From contig NZ_CP108508.1 in NCBI RefSeq assembly GCF_035917275.1, forward strand, positions 4,526,001-4,590,000: 64,000 bases of DNA, in the 5' to 3' direction. Numbering within the stretch: the stretch's first letter is position 1; each line of letters opens with the position of its first letter. The notes beneath the pieces are model-generated. The model saw only the letters and a program-made list of their open reading frames with translations. It was not told the origin of the DNA and searched no databases. Source of the DNA: Streptomyces sp. NBC_01237. GTDB lineage: Bacteria > Actinomycetota > Actinomycetes > Streptomycetales > Streptomycetaceae. Shown piece after piece: positions 46,767 through 56,173 of the stretch. The position numbers and the translations under genes are program-made.

Positions 46767-47419
46767 GGAGTCTCCCCCTTGAGGATCTTGGGGAGGTCCT
46801 TGGCGTACTCCTCGGACGTGGTGTCCTCGCCGTAGAGCACGTAACCCTGGTCGGTCTTCGGGGAGAAGGCGATGACCTGGGCGCCGTGCATCGAGACGAC
46901 GGTGCCGTCCTTCTCCTTCTTCGGCGCGTCGATGCCGATGCCGATCTGCCGTGCTCCCGCCTGGATGGTCGGGAAGTCACCGGTGAGTCCGGTGAAGGAC
47001 GGGTCCTGCGCCGCGAGCCACTTGCCGAGGGAGGACGGGGTGTCGCGCTCGGGGTCGGTGGTGACGAAGACGACCTGGAGCTTGTCCTGGTCGGCCTTGG
47101 GCAGCGACCGCTTGGCGAGCGAGATGTTGCTCATGGTCAGCGGGCAGACGTCGGGGCACTTGGTGTAGCCGAAGTAGATGAGTGTCGGCTTGCCCTTGGT
47201 CGCCTCGCGGAGGTCGTACTTCTTGCCGTGGGTGTCGGTGAGTACGAGGTCGGGCTTGGTGAACGGCTGGTCGAGCACGGTCGCGGCCTGGGTCGTGGGC
47301 TGGGTGCTGACGTCGGAGACGGGCTTCTTCGCCGAGTCGTCACCACTGCCGCAGGCCGACAGGGTCAGTGCGGCCGCGGCGGCGAACGCCGCGGTCAGCA
47401 CCATCTTCTTGCTGCGCAT
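46763..47419 (-). CDS. sco: Sco copper metallochaperone
   Basis: 218 residues with a lipobox at LSAC (C23). A thioredoxin-fold domain carries the copper ligands CPDVC (C88, C92) and H178 in SMHGAQV. Sco delivers copper to the CuA centre of cytochrome oxidase and, in Streptomyces lividans, to GlxA-type oxidases. First gene of the translationally coupled sco-ecuC pair. The YcnI-like gene lies 41 bp upstream on the same strand. Confidence 0.94.
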   Translation of the reverse strand: MRSKKMVLTAAFAAAAALTLSACGSGDDSAKKPVSDVSTQPTTQAATVLDQPFTKPDLVLTDTHGKKYDLREATKGKPTLIYFGYTKCPDVCPLTMSNISLAKRSLPKADQDKLQVVFVTTDPERDTPSSLGKWLAAQDPSFTGLTGDFPTIQAGARQIGIGIDAPKKEKDGTVVSMHGAQVIAFSPKTDQGYVLYGEDTTSEEYAKDLPKILKGETP

Positions 47420-47460
47420 GGGGGTTTCCTGAGTGTGGTGCGGGTGGTGGAACGGGTGGA

Positions 47461-48201
47461 TCAGGCGTTACGGCGGCGGCCCGCGAGCACGCCGAAGGCG
47501 ACGCCCGCGATGCCGATGACGATGCCGATGATGCCCAGGGTGCGGGCGGTGTTGTCGCTGGAGGACGCGGCGGTCGCCTTCTCGTCCTTGGACGACACGG
47601 CCGTGTCGCTCGCCTTGTCCGTGCCGGTGTCCTTGCCGGCCGCGGCGCCGCCGTGGCCGTCGGACGCCGCCGCGGTCAGCTTGAGGACCGGGGCCGGGCT
47701 CTCGGGCTCGGGCGCGCCTTCCTTGGGCTCCTCGATCCAGCGGACGACTTCCTTGTTGTCGTACGTCTGGAGCGCCTTGAAGACGAGCTGGTCGGCGTCC
47801 TCGGGGAGCTGGCCGACCGAGAGCGGGAACTGCTGGAAGTAGCCGGGCTTGATCTCGCTGCCGTCCGCGGTCCAGGTCACCTTGGAGACGGCCTCGTTGA
47901 TCTTCTTGCCGTGTACGTCGAGCGGCTTGGCCAGCTTGCTCTTGGTGATGTCGATCTTCCAGCCGGGCACTGCCTGCGGGGTCACGGACGACAGCGGGTG
48001 GTCGGTCGGGAAGTTCACCTCGACCTTGACCGTCGAGGCGTCGTCGCGCTCGTTGGGGACCTTGAAGTTGATGGTGGCGTAACCGCCCTTGGCGGCTTCG
48101 CCCTGCGGCTGCACGCCGACGTGTGCGGCGGCGGGACCGGCGAGCAGCAGGACGGTGGACGCGGCGACGCCGCCCGCGATGGCGATGCGTGAAACGTTCA
48201 T
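47461..48201 (-). CDS. YcnI-like (DUF1775) secreted copper-binding protein
   Basis: 246 residues. The signal peptide ends AGPAAA, giving a mature N-terminal His (HVGVQPQG) that in YcnI proteins binds copper. A DUF1775 domain follows (about 30-165, with VPNERDDAST and PGWKIDITKS). A Ser/Ala/Asp-rich linker leads to a C-terminal membrane helix with basic tail (RRRNA). It sits at the head of the sco-ecuC-copCD-dtpA run. ATG MNVSRIAI was preferred over a GTG four codons upstream. Confidence 0.9.
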   Translation of the reverse strand: MNVSRIAIAGGVAASTVLLLAGPAAAHVGVQPQGEAAKGGYATINFKVPNERDDASTVKVEVNFPTDHPLSSVTPQAVPGWKIDITKSKLAKPLDVHGKKINEAVSKVTWTADGSEIKPGYFQQFPLSVGQLPEDADQLVFKALQTYDNKEVVRWIEEPKEGAPEPESPAPVLKLTAAASDGHGGAAAGKDTGTDKASDTAVSSKDEKATAASSSDNTARTLGIIGIVIGIAGVAFGVLAGRRRNA

Positions 48202-48317
48202 GGCAGGGATCACTCCACAGGGCTACGAGGAAACGGTGGTCCGGCGCGCGGGTGCGCGACGGCAGCACGACACCCGTCCGCGAAGAAGCGGTGGAACGGC
48301 GAAGCGGAGGTGTCGTG

Positions 48318-49157
48318 TCAGGCTGCGAGTGCGTACGCGGCGGGAGGCCCGCGCCTGGTCACCATGTGCTGAAGAGGGTCCCCGGTGGCGGGCGCCGGAA
48401 CATCTTCGGCCGTGCGGAGTGTGAGCGGCCCGGACGAGAGCTGTCCGGGCAGGCCCGCACGCAGGGCGCGTACGAGAGCCAGCGCGGCCCGCAGGGCACG
48501 CAGCCGGGCCGCGGCAGTCAGCTCCTGGGCGCCGTGCGCCGAGAGCGTGGCCAGCCGGAAGAGGGCGATCTCGCCGCGCCGCAGCAGCCAGCCGGTGGCG
48601 AGCGCGGCCAGCAGGTGCCCCAGGAACATGGGCAGGTTCGGCAGCAGGTCCATCACCGGCCCGTACGCCCCGGCCGTACCCGTGGCTCCGGGTACCGCCC
48701 CGGCGCCGGCCGCTCCGGCCGACGCGAGGTGGTCGTGCCCCTGCGAGACGGCTTCCGGGTCGATCCCCGCGGTGGTGACGATGCGGTGGGCCTCGGCGGC
48801 GTTCAGCTGGGACGGGCCCATGCCGCACACGAGCCCGGCGGCGAACCGGATGAGGGAGTGGTCGCCGGTCGCGTTCGCGGCGCCCGTGCCATGGCTCCCG
48901 GCCCCGAAGAGCGCGTGCAGGGCGAGCTGGCCGCCTGCCAGGGCGCCGGCGATCGAGGGCAGTGACCGCTCGCGCCCGGCGAGCGAGGCGGCGATCACGA
49001 AGATCGCGGCGAAACCGGCGAGCAGCGTCCAGAGGGGCACTGCGGAACCGGCGGCGAAAGCGTGCCCCGCGGCGGACAGCACGACACAGACCGCGGCGAA
49101 CACCGCGGCCCTCATGAGCCGCAGACCGGCTCCGGCACGTGCGTCAGGCGTGGACAT
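48318..49157 (-). CDS. Membrane protein, function unknown
   Basis: 279 residues with four hydrophobic segments (about 18-40, 45-65, 75-95 and 185-205). A His-containing extracytoplasmic loop between helices 3 and 4 (HRIVTTAGIDPEAVSQGHDH) could bind metal. The position next to the YcnI/Sco copper cluster makes a copper role plausible, but this is inference. It shares strand with that cluster. ATG MSTPDARAGAG chosen. Confidence 0.75.
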   Translation of the reverse strand: MSTPDARAGAGLRLMRAAVFAAVCVVLSAAGHAFAAGSAVPLWTLLAGFAAIFVIAASLAGRERSLPSIAGALAGGQLALHALFGAGSHGTGAANATGDHSLIRFAAGLVCGMGPSQLNAAEAHRIVTTAGIDPEAVSQGHDHLASAGAAGAGAVPGATGTAGAYGPVMDLLPNLPMFLGHLLAALATGWLLRRGEIALFRLATLSAHGAQELTAAARLRALRAALALVRALRAGLPGQLSSGPLTLRTAEDVPAPATGDPLQHMVTRRGPPAAYALAA

Positions 49158-49463
49158 GGCCGGGACATCATCGCACTGTGCCCCCGGTGTCCGTACGGCA
49201 GGTCCGGAAGATCTACTTCCGTCCCCAAGAGTGCTTGTTGCACCTGTTCGCGGGGGCCGCGCGGCCGGTCGGCCGACCCCGTCGCGGCCGTTCCCCGCCG
49301 CACCGCGCCCCCGTCGCGCGCACCATCGCACGGCCGTACATACACCGCTGTGCGGAATATTCGCATCCGCCGAATGAGGGCTCTCACAGCCGTTGTGTGC
49401 TTACGAAGCGCCCTGTGCGGCAATACGTATCGGTATGTCGAGCCGCAGCCAGGAGGCTGGAGC

Positions 49464-49934
49464 ATGAGCATGTGGTGGTCACTCCATTTGCGGCGCGAAG
49501 CTGCGAGCGTCCCGCTCGCCCGTCGTTTTCTGCTCGGCACCATGGAAACGGCCGGGGTTGATCCGGACATCTCCTACGACCTGTCGGTCGCGCTCAGCGA
49601 AGCCTGTGCGAACGCCGTGGAACACGGCGGCGGCCGGGAGGACTCCGGGTACGAGCAGCCCCGTACGGACTCCGGGCAGTACCGGGTCACGGCGTATCTG
49701 GACGGCGAGAAATGCCGTATCGAAGTCGCCGACTCGGGGCCGGGCTTTCCCGCCCGGCGCGTGCTTCGCCCTGCCGCACAACCCCTGCCCACCGCCGAGA
49801 GCGGCCGGGGCCTGGGTCTCATCGAACAGCTCGCCGACCATGTCCACTTCGGCAACCGTCCGGGCCGGGGCGCGGTCGTGAGCTTCGACAAGGTCCTCAA
49901 ATGGCGGGAGGGCGCGCTGCTCATGGTGTCCTGA
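49464..49934 (+). CDS. RsbW-type ATP-binding regulatory protein
   Basis: 156 residues, a single GHKL ATPase domain with N-box EACANAVEHG, G1 box DSGPGFP and G2 box GRGLGLIEQL. Streptomyces has many such anti-sigma or anti-anti-sigma kinases acting on stress sigma factors. No sigma factor or antagonist gene is adjacent, so its partner is unknown. AGGAGG sits eight bases before the ATG. It converges with pepP. Confidence 0.85.
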   Translation: MSMWWSLHLRREAASVPLARRFLLGTMETAGVDPDISYDLSVALSEACANAVEHGGGREDSGYEQPRTDSGQYRVTAYLDGEKCRIEVADSGPGFPARRVLRPAAQPLPTAESGRGLGLIEQLADHVHFGNRPGRGAVVSFDKVLKWREGALLMVS

Positions 49935-49969
49935 GCGGCGCGCCCTCCGTCTGCCGGTCGGCGGGTGGG

Positions 49970-51442
49970 TCAGCTCTTCAGCTGAGCCATCCACGACTCG
50001 ATCTCGTCGGCCCGGCGCGGAAGCTTGTCGGACAGGTTCCGGTTGCCGTCCTCCGTGACGAGGATGTCGTCCTCGATCCGGACGCCGATGCCGCGGTATT
50101 CCTCGGGCACCGTCAGGTCGTCGGCCTGGAAGTACAGTCCGGGCTCCACGGTCAGGCAGACGCCCGGCTCCAGGGTGCCGTTGACGTACGAATCGGTGCG
50201 CGCGGCGGCGCAGTCGTGGACGTCCATACCGAGCATGTGGCCGGTGCCGTGCAGGGTCCAGCGGCGCTGGAGGCCCAGCTCCAGGACCTTGTCCACGGAC
50301 AGATCCCCGAGCAGACCCCACTCGACGAGCTTCTCGGCGAGCACGCGCTGCGAGGCGTCGTGGAAGTCGCGGAACTCGGCACCGGGCCTGACGGCCGCGA
50401 TGCCCGCTTCCTGTGCCTCGTACACGGCGTCGTAGATCTTGCGCTGGAGCGGCGTGAAGGTGCCGTTGATCGGCAGCGTCCGCGTCACATCGGCGGTGTA
50501 GAGGTCATTGGTCTCCACACCGGCGTCCAGGAGCAGCAGCTCGCCCGCGCGGACGGCGCCGTCGTTGCGGACCCAGTGCAGCGTGGTGGCGTTCGGGCCC
50601 GCCGCGCAGATCGAGCCGTAGCCGATGTCGTTGCCCTCGATGCGGGCGCGCAGGAAGAAGGTGCCCTCGATGTAGCGCTCGCTGGTCGCCTCGGCCCGGT
50701 CGAGGATCCTGACGACGTCCTCGAAGCCGCGCGCCGTGGCGTCGCAGGCCTTCTGGAGTTCGGAGATCTCGAAGGCGTCCTTCACCAGACGGGCCTCGGA
50801 GAGGTAGACGCGCAGCTCCTCGTCGCGCTCCGCGGTGACCTTGTCGGTCAGGGCGGCCTCGATGCCCGCGTCGTGGCCCCGGACGTTGCGGACCGGGCCG
50901 GTGGCCTCGGACAGTGCGGCCGCCACCTCGCGGACGTCCTTCGCCGGGATGCCCAGCAGCTGCTCGGCCTCGGTCAGGGAGTGGCGGCGGCCCACCCACA
51001 GCTCGCCCTGGCCGTCGAGCCAGAACTCGCCGTTCTCGCGGTTGGAGCGCGGCAGGAGGTAGACCGTCGCGTCGTGCCCCGTGGCGCCCGTCGGTTCCAG
51101 GACGAGCACGCCGTCGTGCGTCTGGTCACCGGTGAGGTACGCGTACTCGGTGGAGGCGCGGAAGGCGTACTCGGTGTCGTTGGAGCGGGTCCTGATGTTG
51201 CCCGCGGGAATGACCAGGCGCTCGCCGGGGAAGCGCGCGGAGAGTGCGGCGCGGCGGGCGGCGGTGTGCTCCGCCTGGGCGATCGGTTCGAGGCCGTGCA
51301 GCTCGGTGTCGGCCCAGCCCGACTTCATGCTCTCGGCAAGCTCGTCGGAGACGCCCGGGTACAGGCCGTTCTTCCGCTGCTTGATCGGCTCTGCTTCTTC
51401 GGTCTCCGGCTCCGGGTTCTCCGGGGTGAGCTCCTCAGACAC
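49970..51442 (-). CDS. pepP: Xaa-Pro aminopeptidase
   Basis: 490 residues. The N-terminal aminopeptidase P domain (about 50-180) and the C-terminal M24 catalytic domain are both present. Metal ligands appear as LLLDAGVETNDLYTADVTRT (Asp pair), HGTGHMLGMDVHD (His) and LTVEPGLYF plus GVRIEDD (Glu pair). The enzyme removes the first residue before proline from peptides. GTG start with AAGGAG nine bases upstream; the ATG/GTG frame 13 codons further up lacks a ribosome site. Confidence 0.93.
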   Translation of the reverse strand: MSEELTPENPEPETEEAEPIKQRKNGLYPGVSDELAESMKSGWADTELHGLEPIAQAEHTAARRAALSARFPGERLVIPAGNIRTRSNDTEYAFRASTEYAYLTGDQTHDGVLVLEPTGATGHDATVYLLPRSNRENGEFWLDGQGELWVGRRHSLTEAEQLLGIPAKDVREVAAALSEATGPVRNVRGHDAGIEAALTDKVTAERDEELRVYLSEARLVKDAFEISELQKACDATARGFEDVVRILDRAEATSERYIEGTFFLRARIEGNDIGYGSICAAGPNATTLHWVRNDGAVRAGELLLLDAGVETNDLYTADVTRTLPINGTFTPLQRKIYDAVYEAQEAGIAAVRPGAEFRDFHDASQRVLAEKLVEWGLLGDLSVDKVLELGLQRRWTLHGTGHMLGMDVHDCAAARTDSYVNGTLEPGVCLTVEPGLYFQADDLTVPEEYRGIGVRIEDDILVTEDGNRNLSDKLPRRADEIESWMAQLKS

Positions 51443-51598
51443 GATTTGTCTCTCCTTGATACGACACTGGACCGCCTCCATCGTACGGGTGTACGGAAGG
51501 GGGCCCAGGGCAGAAGGACCTGTTACACCTCCGACGCCCGCGGGGCGGCGGCGGTGGGACGAACGGCGCGGACTGCGGGCTGCCGGCGGCCGTCGCCG

Positions 51599-53086
51599 TC
51601 ACTCGAAGTACACGGCCAGCACCACCACGTCCTCGGTGCCGTCGCTCCGGTCGGGACCGTCGGGCAGCATCGTCCCCAGCACGTGGTCGGCGACGGCGGC
51701 GGGGTCGTGGCGGGCGGCCCCGGGCACCCCGGCGGCAGCGGAGTGCAGCCGGGCGAAGGCCCGGTCCATCGAGTCGCCGGTGCGGCGCAGCAGCCCGTCC
51801 GTGTAGAACAGCACCGTCTCGCCGGGTTCGGGGGTGAACTCCACGCTCGGCGCCTCCCAGCAGGCGAGCATGCCCAGGGGGGCGGACAGGGTCGTCTCCA
51901 TGAACTCGGTGCGCCGCTCGCCGGTGACCAGGGGCGGTGAGTGTCCCGCCCCGGACAGGACGATCCTGCGGGCCGCGGGTTCGCAGTACGCGAAGAGCGC
52001 GGTCGCGGTTCCGGACGGTTCGGTCAGCCGGAGCAGCAGTTCGAGATCGGAGAGCACGGCGACCGGATCCTCGCCCTCCATCACGGCGTACGCCCGCAGG
52101 CCGGCCCGAAGGCGGCCCATGGCGGCCAGGGCGCCCGGTCCCGTCCCGCCCGCGGAGCCGACGGCGAGGCCGAGCGCGCTGTCCGGCAGCGGCAGGGCGT
52201 CGTACCAGTCGCCGCCGCCCCTGGCCGCGGCCAGACGGCGTGCGGCCAGCCGGACGCCGGGGACGCGGGGAAGCCGGGTGGGCAGCAGCTCCTCGGCGAG
52301 GAGCGCGGCCTCGGTCCTGGCCCGTTCCAGTTCGAGCAGCCGGGCCAGGTGCTCGGAGGCGTAACGGCTGTACAGGCCGACGAGGTGCCGCTGACGCTCC
52401 AGGGGTTCGGCGGGTTCGTCGTACAGCCAGACGGCCGCGCCGAGACGGCCGCCCGTCCCGGTGGCGAGCGGCAGCGCGTAGCTGGCGGCGTAGCCGAGCC
52501 GGGCGGCCACCTCGCGGTGGCGGGGGTCGAGGCCCTTGTCGCCGAGCAGATCGCGGTGGGTGAGCGGACCTTCGGCGTCCGGCCGCCCGTCGAGGATCCG
52601 GCCGTAGGAGGTGACGCTGCGCGGCACGGTCTCGATGCTGCCGAGCTCGGCGTGGGCGAGCCCGAGTCCGATGGTGATGGACGGTCCGCCACCGTCCGCG
52701 GGCTCCAGTACGAGAAGTCCACGACGGGCGCCGACCAGGGCGGCTCCGGCCCGCAGCAGCTCGTGCAGGGCGTCGTCGAGGGTGCGGGTTCCGGCCAGGC
52801 GCTCGGTGAGCTCGTGGAGCGTGGTGAGATCCGAGACCCAGCTCGCCAGACGGTCCTGGATGAAGGCTCCGGGGGCGGCAGGCACTTCCGTCAGAGGTGC
52901 GGCAGTGTGCGTTGAAACCGGAACTGTGGGATCGATTCCAGCCACTTTCGGCAGGTGTAGGGAGCTCATGGCAGCCAGCTTTCCGACTGGTGCGATTCGT
53001 CGAATAGCATCGCAAACCCCCAAGTCATTCTGCGCCGCTATCAAGGCATCCACATGTACACGCACAAGTAAGCTGATGTCCAGCAT
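51599..53086 (-). CDS. GAF/PP2C (SpoIIE-type) serine/threonine phosphatase
   Basis: 495 residues. An N-terminal region is followed by a GAF domain (about 85-245) and a PPM/SpoIIE phosphatase domain (about 265-490). The latter shows AARGGGDWYD (metal-site Asp after the GGDW), GHSPPLVTG and FYTDGLLRRTGDSMDRAF. Such enzymes dephosphorylate anti-sigma-factor antagonists; two RsbW-type kinases occur in this window but not adjacent. ATG MLDISLLVRVHVDAL was chosen over a TTG nine codons upstream. Confidence 0.87.
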   Translation of the reverse strand: MLDISLLVRVHVDALIAAQNDLGVCDAIRRIAPVGKLAAMSSLHLPKVAGIDPTVPVSTHTAAPLTEVPAAPGAFIQDRLASWVSDLTTLHELTERLAGTRTLDDALHELLRAGAALVGARRGLLVLEPADGGGPSITIGLGLAHAELGSIETVPRSVTSYGRILDGRPDAEGPLTHRDLLGDKGLDPRHREVAARLGYAASYALPLATGTGGRLGAAVWLYDEPAEPLERQRHLVGLYSRYASEHLARLLELERARTEAALLAEELLPTRLPRVPGVRLAARRLAAARGGGDWYDALPLPDSALGLAVGSAGGTGPGALAAMGRLRAGLRAYAVMEGEDPVAVLSDLELLLRLTEPSGTATALFAYCEPAARRIVLSGAGHSPPLVTGERRTEFMETTLSAPLGMLACWEAPSVEFTPEPGETVLFYTDGLLRRTGDSMDRAFARLHSAAAGVPGAARHDPAAVADHVLGTMLPDGPDRSDGTEDVVVLAVYFE

Positions 53087-53641
53087 TGTCCCCACGGGAA
53101 TCGTGGTGTCCAAGTGATTCTTAACTTGGCCAAAAAATGCACCCTATGGCAGCTATTTGCGGTCGACTGGTCGTGCTCGACAGGGGGTGCCCTCGGGACG
53201 AAGTCCCAGGGGGAGCGTCATTCCGGGCATGCTGGGTACGTAATCGATGATGAGCAGGGGCAGTTGTGATCGCCCCCGGAACCTGGCAGCGGGCCCGGAC
53301 GTCCTTATCCGTGACGGCTACACCTCCGCCCCCGAGTGGCGGGGTTTGCACCAGGGACGGCTCGCGCGAGGTGCGTGCCACCTCGCCATGATGTGGCCGG
53401 CCTCGATCCGGCTCGGCCGGTTCGACTCCGCCAGGCCAGTTCGACTCCGCTCAGTTCGACCCTGCTTGGTTCCACTCAAATCGGCTCCACTCTGCTCGGC
53501 TCGGCTCACGCTCGGTACCGACGGCTTGCCCGTACCGCAGAACTGTTGAGCAAGTACGCACAGCGAAGAGACGCACACGTGCGGTAACGCCCACGTGGTG
53601 CGATGTGGACCTCGGCGTTCAACGGAAAGGAACGAGCGCTC
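53087..53641. other. Intergenic region with degenerate GTTCGACTCC repeats
   Basis: No supported gene. From about 53405 to 53515, a (C/G)GTTCGACTC(C)GC-like unit recurs at irregular spacing (53419, 53443, 53455 and decayed copies). Confidence 0.5.
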
Positions 53642-54313
53642 ATGCGCGAGATCCTCGGAAGGCGACGCAGGCTCCGGCGCAAGGGGGGCCCTGCCCAGCT
53701 CGACGCGGCGCTGATCTGTGCCACGGCATGGCGGTGGCCCGTGCTCCCCGGAGTCGGCTCTGCGGCTGCCGGTCCGCGCGGCGATCGCGGCTGCGCCTGC
53801 CCCGACCCCGAGTGCGCCGTACCCGGCGCGCACCCCTTCGATCCCGGACTCCTGGCGGCCACCACCGACGAGCGCATGGTGCGCTGGTGGTGGGCCAACC
53901 GCCCCACCGCTCCTGTCCTGCTCGCCACCGGAGGCCGCGCGCCCTGCGCGGTGAGCCTGCCCGCCGTGGCCGGCGCGAGCGCACTGACCGCCCTCGACCG
54001 CCTGGGTCTGCGCCTGGGGCCCGTGGTGGCGACGCCGACGCGGTGGTCGCTGCTGGTGGCCCCGTACACCCTGGAACGGCTCGGAGAGCTGCTGCACGCC
54101 AAGGACTGGGTGCCCAGTTCGCTGCGGTTCCACGGCGAGGGCGGCTATCTCCTCCTGCCGCCGTCCGAGGCCGGTACGGGGCAGGCGCACTGGGAACGGG
54201 TGCCGGGCCCCGGGTCCGCGGCACCCTGGCTGCCCGATGTGGAGGCGGTCCTGGACGCGCTGGTCGAAGCGAGCACCGGCGCACCCGACGGCGGCAGCAG
54301 ACTCGCGTACTGA
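53642..54313 (+). CDS. Primase-polymerase-like protein (bifunctional DNA primase/polymerase N-terminal type)
   Basis: 223 residues. QLDAALICATAWRWPVLPGV, then C-x-C-x-D..C (GCACPDPECAVPGAHP) and WWWANRPTAPVLLATGG follow the start of the Prim-Pol domain of actinobacterial bifunctional DNA primase/polymerases, with a zinc-like Cys cluster. The usual D-x-D catalytic pair is not evident, so it may be a degenerate or regulatory homologue. It has a basic N-terminus (RRRRLRRKGG). ATG chosen after AAAGGAA. Confidence 0.7.
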   Translation: MREILGRRRRLRRKGGPAQLDAALICATAWRWPVLPGVGSAAAGPRGDRGCACPDPECAVPGAHPFDPGLLAATTDERMVRWWWANRPTAPVLLATGGRAPCAVSLPAVAGASALTALDRLGLRLGPVVATPTRWSLLVAPYTLERLGELLHAKDWVPSSLRFHGEGGYLLLPPSEAGTGQAHWERVPGPGSAAPWLPDVEAVLDALVEASTGAPDGGSRLAY

Positions 54314-55207
54314 CGCGGATTCGGGCGGCCCACTCGCAGGGGTGCGCGCCGCCCGGGGTCTGCGGTGAATGGGCGCCCGGCGTCCCGGCGTGGAGTATTC
54401 CGCCGATATCCTCGGCCCACCGTCAGGAATTCCCGGACAGTCGCCAGGCGGAGCCGACGCGAATCCGCATGATCGGCCCCACGGCTCCGGTCGTCGTCAC
54501 CGGACTGCTTCCCCCGGTCGCTTCCACAGGGAACCCGGGTGGTCCGGAACCGGTATCGGAAGATACGGAATCCCGTGCCCCAGTGGCAAGATCTGCTGAC
54601 AGCAGGCTTTCTGACGACCCTTCCGGTGACCTTTCCGACGTACCCTCCGATGCCTCTTCTTCGGCAGTGCCGAATAGGAGTTCCGGCCCCGGACCATTGT
54701 CCGAATGCGAACGCTCCATCACCGCGGACAGCACCGGCGCGGCCCGGGGTCCGTGACCGCGACGCGGATGTCCCCGGCCCGGACATGTGACGTGTGACAT
54801 GGGCAGGGGCGTGAGACGTGGACGCATCGCCGCGACGTGACGGGTGCGGGTCCGGGGGCGAGGCTCCGCCGCTGCTGCGCTTCTGGTCGAATCTGCCGTC
54901 TCACGCATCGGATTGATGGGGGAGAGGAGGCGTTCCCGCGACCTGGGGACGGTGCCGAACGGCCGGTCCCGGCTCCGCGGCGGGCGCCGCGCACGAGGCT
55001 GCCGTACGCGCGACGTATCCGGAACGCACCCGGAAATGAGGACGCCCGATCGCTGGCGACGGGGGATGCACCAGCGACCGGGCTTTTAGAACGGTAACAA
55101 GAGATCTGCCGTTCGCAAATTCGATCTCGCCTATTCGGACAGGGATTTACCTGTGAGTACGGGGAGTTGTGACGCGAGTCACCAGATGCCCACAGGTGTC
55201 GTCACTG
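54314..55207. other. Long non-coding region with RNA-like hairpins
   Basis: Nearly 900 bp without a convincing gene. Frames at 54423-54908 (minus) and 54469-54756 (plus) are Ser/Pro/Gly-rich with weak third-position GC. The right end holds the terminator-like hairpin at 55044 and a second stem (GAACGG/CCGTTC) at 55089-55114. Confidence 0.5.
55044..55087 (+). terminator. T-tailed hairpin without an obvious upstream gene
   Basis: GCCCGATCGCTGG pairs with CCAGCGACCGGGC (13 bp, one mismatch) around a 14-nt loop and is followed by TTTTA, the best classical intrinsic terminator in the window. The nearest plus-strand gene ends about 730 bp upstream. Confidence 0.7.
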
Positions 55208-56173
55208 TCAGCTGAGCGTCACTTGGCGGTTGGTGAGCCCGCCCCGCGCCCGGCGCTCCTCGGCGGTGAGGGGGGCGTCCGACGCGAGTGCCCCCGCCAG
55301 CCGTTCGGCGAACTCCACCGCGGGCTTCTCGCACGCCTCGGCGCCCATCGAGCTCGGCAGGTCCCAGACGGGGACCATCAGCCCGTGCGCCCGGAACGAC
55401 CCGACCAGCCTGGTTCCTTCGCCGAGCGAGGAGGTGCCCGCGGCGTGCAGCCGGGCGAGGGCGTCGAGAAGCTGCTCCTCGGGGTGCGGCATGACCCAGC
55501 GCAGGTGGTTCTTCTCCGGGGTCTCGCACCAGTACGCGGCATCGACGCCGGAGAGCAGGGTGGTGGGGATCGCCGCGGCGTTGGCGCGCTCCAGGGAGGC
55601 GGACACCTCGGGGGTGGCGTTCTCCGCGTCGGGGACCCAGAACTCGAATCCGGAGTGGACGACCGGTTCGAACGCGGCGTCCGGGTCGAGCAGATCCTGG
55701 AGCCGCGGCCCGTCGGCCGGCACCCGGCGGGCGGCGACCGGGGAACCCGGCTCGGTCTCCAGCGCCCGTTGCAGGGTGTCCGCGAGGTCCCGGCTGAGGT
55801 CCCCGGAGGAGGTGTCGTTCTGGAGGGCGAGCAGGACGGTGCCGTCGTCGCGGCGCAGGGCGGGCCAGGCCATCGGCAGGACGGTCGCGAGCGTCACGGA
55901 CGGCACGCCCTCGGGCAGCCCGCCCTTCAGCGTCAGTTCGGCGGTGGCGGCGGGCACCAGCTCACGCAGGGACACCCAGTCGCACTCACCGGCCAGGCCC
56001 TCGAAGGGGCGGTGGACGAGCTCGGTCACGGCGTGGGCGGCGGCGCGTCCATGACACGCCTTGTAACGGCGGCCCGAGCCGCACGGGCAGGGCTCACGGG
56101 CCCCGACCACCGGGATCTCACCGTCCTTGAGCTGCTGCTTCCCGGCCTTGGTCTGAGGGCGCTTCTTGGCCAT
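55208..56173 (-). CDS. SEC-C motif protein
   Basis: 321 residues. MAKKRPQTKAGKQQLKDGEI leads to the zinc-binding SEC-C motif PCPCGSGRRYKACHG near the N-terminus, instead of the C-terminal position it has in SecA. The rest is mixed alpha/beta with no recognised domain and a proteolysis-like charge pattern. Function unknown. The second of two close ATGs has a properly spaced GGGAG. Confidence 0.85.
   Translation of the reverse strand: MAKKRPQTKAGKQQLKDGEIPVVGAREPCPCGSGRRYKACHGRAAAHAVTELVHRPFEGLAGECDWVSLRELVPAATAELTLKGGLPEGVPSVTLATVLPMAWPALRRDDGTVLLALQNDTSSGDLSRDLADTLQRALETEPGSPVAARRVPADGPRLQDLLDPDAAFEPVVHSGFEFWVPDAENATPEVSASLERANAAAIPTTLLSGVDAAYWCETPEKNHLRWVMPHPEEQLLDALARLHAAGTSSLGEGTRLVGSFRAHGLMVPVWDLPSSMGAEACEKPAVEFAERLAGALASDAPLTAEERRARGGLTNRQVTLS

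Noticed and set aside
48189-48199. GCGTGAAACGTTC, a half parS site at the YcnI start
   Set aside because: Only one arm matches the palindrome; several mismatches in the other.
54423-54908. 161-codon minus-strand frame and the opposing plus frame
   Set aside because: Weak codon bias, no ribosome site and no recognisable domain; kept only as an odd-composition region.
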